Shown here piece by piece: positions 59,382 to 64,000 of a stretch of DNA of 64,000 nt. Where the stretch lies: contig CANGMI010000008.1 in the NCBI GenBank assembly GCA_947455195.1, positions 248,001-312,000 of the forward strand, given 5' to 3'. Position 1 is the first letter of the stretch. Each line of letters opens with the position of its first letter. A model generated the notes under the pieces. That model was not told where the DNA came from, searched no databases, and saw only the letters and a program-made list of their open reading frames with translations. The position numbers were made by a program, and so were the translations under genes. The stretch comes from Pseudomonadota bacterium. Its GTDB lineage: Bacteria; Pseudomonadota; Gammaproteobacteria; Burkholderiales; SG8-39.

Positions 59382-61217
59382 ATGACCGTCGACCAGGACG
59401 AGGTGCCCGACGCAATTGCACAGGTCTGGCGCGAATGGCTGCGACGCAGCGCAGACAAGGCGCTGCAGCAGACGATGCTCACGCTCCCGCCCGAGCGCCG
59501 GCGCGGCTTTCGTGATGGCAAATGGCCTCGCGAAACCGCCATCGACCGTCTGCTGTCCGAGGCGACACTCACTCCGGCCATCCGCAGCCTCCTCCAGGGC
59601 GCGAGTCCGGCACGGGCGCTCACGGCAGTACTCTCGGAAGAAGCCCTCACCCATGCTGAATCGAGGCTTGTGCAGGTTCTGGGCCGGGCATCACTCGCGG
59701 CGACACTCCTCATCGACGAACGCGAACCGCTGCGAGCCAGAGGTCGTGAACTCGCTTCGCTAACGCAATCGCCCGACGCAGACACGGCGAGACCGGTTGA
59801 TCCTTCGTCCGAGTCCACGGCACCCGACAGCCCTGATCCCCAGGCACTGGCGGCCGCGATCAGCGCCCTGCGTGACGACTTTCGTCCTTTCCTCGAGATG
59901 CTGGGCTACACCGCCGACAGAGAGGCCAATGCCCACCCAGGCACCGCGATAGCCGCCTTGCCGGCGAGTGCGCCCGCCGAAAGGACACACGCTGCAACGA
60001 TCGCGAGCCTTCAGACGCAGCTCAAGCTTGCCCGACAGGCCGAAGCAAAGGCCACACGTGACATCAAGGCCCTCGAGTCGCAAAAGCGCGACCTTGCGGC
60101 CAATCTGACCCGATCCGAGCAAAGACTTGCTACCGGCATCGAAGCGCTGAGAACGCTCGAAGTGGCTCATGCACGGCTGAAGGAGACGGTCGAGACAAGC
60201 ATCGAGAGCGGCATCGAAGACCGCGTGAACGAGCGCCTGTACCCGTGGCTTGCATCGGCAGAAGCGCTCGATGCGGCAGCGCGGGGTTCGGCCACAGCGC
60301 CCCTGCTCGAACGAGCGAGTACGACACTTGCGCGTCAGGCTGCGGTCGACCGCCGCTACGGCGTGTGGTCACGGCTGCACGCCGAGCGCGAGGCCCTCAG
60401 GGCGGTTCTCGTGGAAACACGAAGTGCCGAACGCGAATCACTCCGGCCGCTGCCCGAACTCGCTACGCTTCAGACCGAGTTGCAGACACGCATCGAGGAA
60501 CTCGAGACGCTGTTGGGTATCGGCACGGCGGGTGAGCGGCCTGACGGTCCCCTGGTCGCAATTCGCAGACGCCTCGGCGAATCCCCGTCGATCGACCAGC
60601 TGGCCATCGTGCACGCCGGGGTCAGGGCAGCCGCCGACCTCGGTGTCCTGTCAGGCCAGATGCTGTCCGATGCCTATGGGTTGGTCAATGCCGCCTTCCA
60701 GCGACGCTACGACGAGAGTGCCCGGCAGCGAGGCGCCCCCCGCAGGGAAGCTGTGCCGGCACGCACACCGTTCATGGCGTTGCGCAACAGCCTCGAGGCG
60801 CACACCGCCTGCACGCTTCTCATCGACGGGCACAACTGCCTGTTCGCCCTGCGCGAACTGCTCGATCTGCCCTTTCACGAAGACAGGCCGGGCGCAGGCG
60901 CGTGCCAGCACTTCGCCAACCGCCTCGTGCCCCTGGTCCGCCAGCACCGCAACCTCATCGTGCACCTGTGGTTCGACAGCGATACGGCAGCCACCGAACG
61001 GGTGGAGGACAACCTGCGAGTGCTTTACTCGGGCGGGGTGGGCCGTGACCGAGCCGATCAGGGCATCATCGACTACCTGCACAGCCGGACACACGCAGCC
61101 GAACGCGGCACCACTCGCTGCTTCGTGGTCACGGCCGATCGGGCCGAAGCCGCCGAAGTCGAGGCAACCGGCGCGCGGGTCATCGCGCCCGAAGAGTTCG
61201 TCTCTTTGCTCAGCTGA
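59382..61217 (+). CDS. Coiled-coil protein with a C-terminal NYN/PIN (YacP-like) nuclease domain
   Basis: A 611-residue protein. Residues 1-110 are helical with no known family; about 120-180 are Pro/Asp/Ser-rich linker; about 200-300 and 330-385 form long coiled coils rich in Gln, Glu, Arg and Leu. The last 170 residues hold a YacP-type NYN domain: LLIDGHNCLFAL near 485 (first metal Asp), 'LWFDSDTAA' (second acidic site) and 'YSGGVGRDRADQGIIDYL' with its Asp, ending 'VVTADRAEAAEVEATGARVI'. YacP-like proteins are RNases. A tethered or oligomeric RNase is likely; substrate unknown. Confidence 0.8.
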   Translation: MTVDQDEVPDAIAQVWREWLRRSADKALQQTMLTLPPERRRGFRDGKWPRETAIDRLLSEATLTPAIRSLLQGASPARALTAVLSEEALTHAESRLVQVLGRASLAATLLIDEREPLRARGRELASLTQSPDADTARPVDPSSESTAPDSPDPQALAAAISALRDDFRPFLEMLGYTADREANAHPGTAIAALPASAPAERTHAATIASLQTQLKLARQAEAKATRDIKALESQKRDLAANLTRSEQRLATGIEALRTLEVAHARLKETVETSIESGIEDRVNERLYPWLASAEALDAAARGSATAPLLERASTTLARQAAVDRRYGVWSRLHAEREALRAVLVETRSAERESLRPLPELATLQTELQTRIEELETLLGIGTAGERPDGPLVAIRRRLGESPSIDQLAIVHAGVRAAADLGVLSGQMLSDAYGLVNAAFQRRYDESARQRGAPRREAVPARTPFMALRNSLEAHTACTLLIDGHNCLFALRELLDLPFHEDRPGAGACQHFANRLVPLVRQHRNLIVHLWFDSDTAATERVEDNLRVLYSGGVGRDRADQGIIDYLHSRTHAAERGTTRCFVVTADRAEAAEVEATGARVIAPEEFVSLLS

Positions 61218-61242
61218 GCGCCCAGGCAGCCCTCGACCCCGT

Positions 61243-61788
61243 TCAGCGTCCGCTGCCCGCGCCTGCAAGCCAGCCCTCGGCCTCGAGCAGCGCGCGCTTT
61301 CGCGCGAGGCCCCCGGCGTAGCCGGTGAGACTGCCGTTCGCGCCCACCACTCGATGGCAGGGCACCATGATGCTCCAGGGATTACGCCCGACTGCGGCAC
61401 CAGCGGCACGGACCGCCTGCGGACTGCCGACGGCAGCGGCGAGCAGGCCATAGGTCGTCCTCTGACCCCAGGGCACGGACTCGAGTGCGACCCAGACACG
61501 GCGCTGAAAATCGGTGCCCCAGAGGGCAAGACGGGGCGTCCGGAACACCTGCAAGGCACCTGCAAAGTACGCCGCGAGTTCGTCAGCAGCCCGGTCGAGC
61601 AGAGGATGGCTTCGCACTGCCGGCCAGGCGCGAAAGTCGGGCAGGTGGGCAGCCCCCTCGAACCATGCCCCGACCAATCCCTCGTCGCAGGCGGCGACAT
61701 CCATGCGCCCAAGCGGCGTCCGGACCGATGCACGACAAGGCGCTGACCCAGGTTCGACAAGGGTCGCCGGGCGGAGTGCAGACGGCAT
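61243..61788 (-). CDS. ogt: Methylated-DNA-[protein]-cysteine S-methyltransferase
   Basis: Direct repair of O6-alkylguanine. The 181 residues contain 'VPWGQRTTYGLLAAAVG', then the active-site Cys in MVPCHRVVGANGSLTGYAGG and a C-terminal 'KRALLEAEG'. The single-domain form fits Ogt. It is convergent with the NYN gene and divergent from the metallo-beta-lactamase-fold gene. Confidence 0.95.
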   Translation of the reverse strand: MPSALRPATLVEPGSAPCRASVRTPLGRMDVAACDEGLVGAWFEGAAHLPDFRAWPAVRSHPLLDRAADELAAYFAGALQVFRTPRLALWGTDFQRRVWVALESVPWGQRTTYGLLAAAVGSPQAVRAAGAAVGRNPWSIMVPCHRVVGANGSLTGYAGGLARKRALLEAEGWLAGAGSGR

Positions 61789-61904
61789 GCGGAACTCCTC
61801 GAGGGCTCGAACGACGAACCGATCTTACGACGGACTGGCGCCTGTGCTGCGGGTGCGCGATCATCCCCGGCATCGCCGCCTTCCCTTGCCATGGAGCCAG
61901 TCTC

Positions 61905-62930
61905 ATGCCTGCCCTGCCACGTCGTCGCCTGCTGGCTGCCACCCTTGGCGGCCTCATGCTGTCCGGTCTCGCGCCAGGTCCCGCCCATGTCGATGCCGCG
62001 GAAGCGGCAGTCCCGGAAGGCGCACCGCCCAGTCAGGCGCCCGGCTTCTACCGCTATCGCCTGGGCACCTTCGACATCACGGTCGTCTCCGACGGCATGA
62101 ACCGGCTTGCGATTCCGGACGGCTTCGTCGTGAATGCAAGCCGTGCCGAAATCAATGCCGCATTGGGCGCCGCCTTCATGGAGCCCGACGTCTTCCTCGG
62201 GCCCTACAACCCGATCGTCGTCAACACCGGCACTCACCGGGCACTCATCGACACCGGCAATGGCGAACTGGCCTTTCGTGCAAGCCGAGGTGCAACCGGC
62301 CAACTGCTCGCAAACCTGGCCGCCGCCGGCATCGCTCCCGAGTCGATCGACACGGTGATCCTGTCGCACTACCACGCCGATCACATCAACGGACTGCTGC
62401 GAGCCGATGACAGCCTGGCCTTTCCGAACGCGCGCATCATCGTGCCAGGCCCCGAGCACCGCTACTGGATGAATGACGAGGCGATGCGTGCAGCGGCTAC
62501 CCCGCGCATCGCCGCAGTGTTTCGCAATGCACGTCGGGTCTTTCGGCCCGAAGTGCTCGCGCGCCTGCAGATCCGCGAGTGGGGCGAAGAGGTGATACCG
62601 GGCATCACCGCCGTCGCCACCCCGGGGCAGACCCCGGGCCACACCGCCCATGTCGTTGCCTCGGGCGAGCAGCGCCTGTTCGTGCAGGCCGATGTCACCC
62701 ACGCGCCCTATCTGTTCGTGCGGCATCCCGAATGGCATCCCTTCTATGATCATGATCCGGCGCAGGCCGAAGCCACACGGCGGGAGGTCTACGAACGGCT
62801 GGTCCGGGAGCGCTGGCTGGTGCAGGGGTACCACTACCCGTTCCCGGGTCTTGCCCACATCGAGAAAGCGGGCTCGGGTTATCGCGAGGTACCCGCCATC
62901 TGGATGCCGTCCGTCCAGCCGGTTCGCTGA
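61905..62930 (+). CDS. Exported metallo-beta-lactamase-fold hydrolase
   Basis: A 341-residue MBL-fold protein. ATG 61905 gives a twin-arginine-like signal (PRRRLLAATLGGLML, cleavage near 31). Zinc ligands: SHYHADHING (HxHxDH, about 148-155), 'GQTPGHTAHVV' (third His) and 'QADVTHAPYLF' (bridging Asp). The spacing fits periplasmic members of the lactonase/arylsulfatase-like group. Substrate unknown. It is 188 bases upstream of the PpaA-like regulator on the same strand. Confidence 0.85.
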   Translation: MPALPRRRLLAATLGGLMLSGLAPGPAHVDAAEAAVPEGAPPSQAPGFYRYRLGTFDITVVSDGMNRLAIPDGFVVNASRAEINAALGAAFMEPDVFLGPYNPIVVNTGTHRALIDTGNGELAFRASRGATGQLLANLAAAGIAPESIDTVILSHYHADHINGLLRADDSLAFPNARIIVPGPEHRYWMNDEAMRAAATPRIAAVFRNARRVFRPEVLARLQIREWGEEVIPGITAVATPGQTPGHTAHVVASGEQRLFVQADVTHAPYLFVRHPEWHPFYDHDPAQAEATRREVYERLVRERWLVQGYHYPFPGLAHIEKAGSGYREVPAIWMPSVQPVR

Positions 62931-63118
62931 CTCACACCGGCAACCCTCGCGACGCTGCTGCGCCCGGTTGGAGGATCCGATTGACGAACCCGCTGACTTC
63001 AATTCATCATGGCGGCACAAAACCGAAGGTCGTCAGTCAAGCAAGCCGATCGAGTCGGATCTGGTCCGGCGTGAAGGCACAGCCCCGCCGGGCGGATGCA
63101 GCACGGGAGAGTCCAGCA

Positions 63119-64000
63119 ATGCCAGGCAGCGGCAACGCAGGAAGACGATCGACGGAACACCCACTGATGGACATGGTCTCGCGGGAGATCATTCCGCGCC
63201 TTGGGCAGCACGGCATGGACAAGAGCGCGCCAAAGGCCACCCTGTCCGGTGCTGCGCCTGTGCGTGTCGATCGCAAACCGCCGAAGGCGGTCACTGGCAG
63301 CGAAGGCCTCGTTCCCGACGAGGCAGTGCGCTCGGAGACGGCTGCACTCACGGCACGCATCGCCCAGCGTGCGATCGTGGGCGATCGGGCCGGCTGCGAA
63401 CGCATCGTCGAGCAGGAGACGGCCCGGGGCCGACCGCTCGAGTCGATCATGCTCGACCTGCTTCAAGGGGCTGCCCGGCACCTGGGTACCCGCTGGGAAG
63501 ACGATACGCTCAACTTCACCGATGTCACCCTCGGCGTCTGGACCCTCGATCAGATCGTGGCAGACATCGTGGCCGAGTTCGTTGCGGCGGGGGAACTGCC
63601 CTTGCTGCCTCTTGTCGATCCGTCGCTGCAACCTTCGGTCTCCACCGAAGCCGTGCACACGGCGCTTTTCTGTACCCTACCCGGAAGCCAGCACCGCTTC
63701 GGCATCCAGATGCTCGGCGCCTTCTTCACCGGCGCCGGCTGGTCGGCGACCGTAGCCCATGCTGGCGATGAACGTTCGCTCCTCGATCAGTTGCGGCACT
63801 CGAGCACCGACATCGTCGGACTTTCCGTTGCGAGTGAAGCCGAACTGCGCAAGGCAGCGGCCCTGATCGCACGGATGCGCGAGCAGTTCGAGCCAGAGTC
63901 CTGCCCGTGCATCATGATCGGAGGGCCGGGGGCACTCGCCTTTGCCGACATGGCACGCGGGGTCGGCGCTGACGGGGTCTCGGACGATGCAGCCGATGCG
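63119..64000 (+). CDS. B12-binding PpaA/AerR-like regulator (partial, C-terminus outside window)
   Basis: About 294 residues to the window edge. ATG 63119 has GGGAGAG ten bases upstream. The N-terminus has VSREIIPRL as in PpaA/AerR-type regulators. Residues about 75-160 form a helical cap with 'GRPLESIMLDLLQGAARHLGTRWEDD', the cobalamin-cap pattern. From about 185 a B12-binding Rossmann fold starts: 'DIVGLSVASEAELRKAAALI' and 'IMIGGPGAL' lead to the edge. The His of DxHxxG is not visible; a more SCHIC-like form is likely. Such proteins control photosynthesis genes by light and oxygen in purple bacteria. Confidence 0.8.
   Translation, partial: MPGSGNAGRRSTEHPLMDMVSREIIPRLGQHGMDKSAPKATLSGAAPVRVDRKPPKAVTGSEGLVPDEAVRSETAALTARIAQRAIVGDRAGCERIVEQETARGRPLESIMLDLLQGAARHLGTRWEDDTLNFTDVTLGVWTLDQIVADIVAEFVAAGELPLLPLVDPSLQPSVSTEAVHTALFCTLPGSQHRFGIQMLGAFFTGAGWSATVAHAGDERSLLDQLRHSSTDIVGLSVASEAELRKAAALIARMREQFEPESCPCIMIGGPGALAFADMARGVGADGVSDDAADA

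Noticed and set aside
60651-63020. 789-codon open frame on the minus strand
   Set aside because: Antisense shadow of the NYN and metallo-beta-lactamase-fold genes; it also crosses ogt in the wrong frame.
62931-63118. PpsR/CrtJ operator (TGT-N12-ACA) in front of the PpaA-like gene or bchC
   Set aside because: No match in either upstream region.

Overview
The window looks like a chromosome segment of a high-GC betaproteobacterium close to Burkholderiales. The main evidence is one long leftward block with the conserved core order gyrA, serC, pheA, hisC, tyrA, aroA, cmk, rpsA, ihfB, lapA, lapB, followed rightward of gyrA by a deaminase, an OmpA-like lipoprotein, ubiG and gph. The tmRNA encodes the tag peptide ANDERFALAA, which I associate with this class. 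A bchC gene (bacteriochlorophyll synthesis) and, at the right edge, a B12-binding PpaA/AerR-type regulator indicate a purple anoxygenic phototroph or a descendant of one.

Left part (1-18.6 kb): solute-binding proteins of ABC and tripartite-tricarboxylate (Bug) type, a Sel1/coiled-coil exported protein, a VOC enzyme followed by a Tat-exported thiamine-diphosphate enzyme and a c-type cytochrome, a hydrolase/membrane fusion, bchC with a small membrane protein, an FkbM methyltransferase, a 1169-residue protein made of about 13 degenerate repeats, an SGNH-like protein with a truncated second copy beside it, tRNA-Ser(GCU), a second Bug receptor and a two-domain VOC protein.

Middle part (18.6-47.8 kb): lysC, a small lipoprotein, three surface-sugar genes (glycosyltransferase, epimerase, methyltransferase), tRNA-Ser(UGA), a Bax-inhibitor-1 family membrane protein, rlmD, a DEDD exonuclease, then the leftward block from gyrA to cysM. 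That block mixes aromatic amino acid and serine synthesis, translation (rpsA, cmk), IHF, LPS assembly control (lapAB) and LPS sugar supply (ugd, hldA, hldD), with many 1-4 base start/stop overlaps that suggest translational coupling. The rightward set is deaminase, ompA-like, ubiG, gph.

Right part (47.9-64 kb): ssrA (tmRNA), then an accessory stretch with a ribbon-helix-helix/Doc toxin-antitoxin pair, a broken antitoxin remnant, a promoter-driven structured leader in front of a DUF3293-type gene, a SAM-II-like riboswitch in front of metK, and an unrecognised 482-residue protein. Then come a lipocalin, a protein with two FkbM-like halves, gmd, an arsRC-acr3 operon, a PsiE-like protein, a coiled-coil/NYN nuclease-like protein, ogt, a Tat-type metallo-beta-lactamase-fold protein and the start of the PpaA-like regulator.

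The most interesting items are the detached bchC with the PpaA-like gene, the Tat-exported ThDP enzyme/cytochrome pair, the large repeat protein, the two RNA elements upstream of DUF3293 and metK, the double FkbM protein and the coiled-coil NYN protein. All functions are read from sequence only; no database search was possible.
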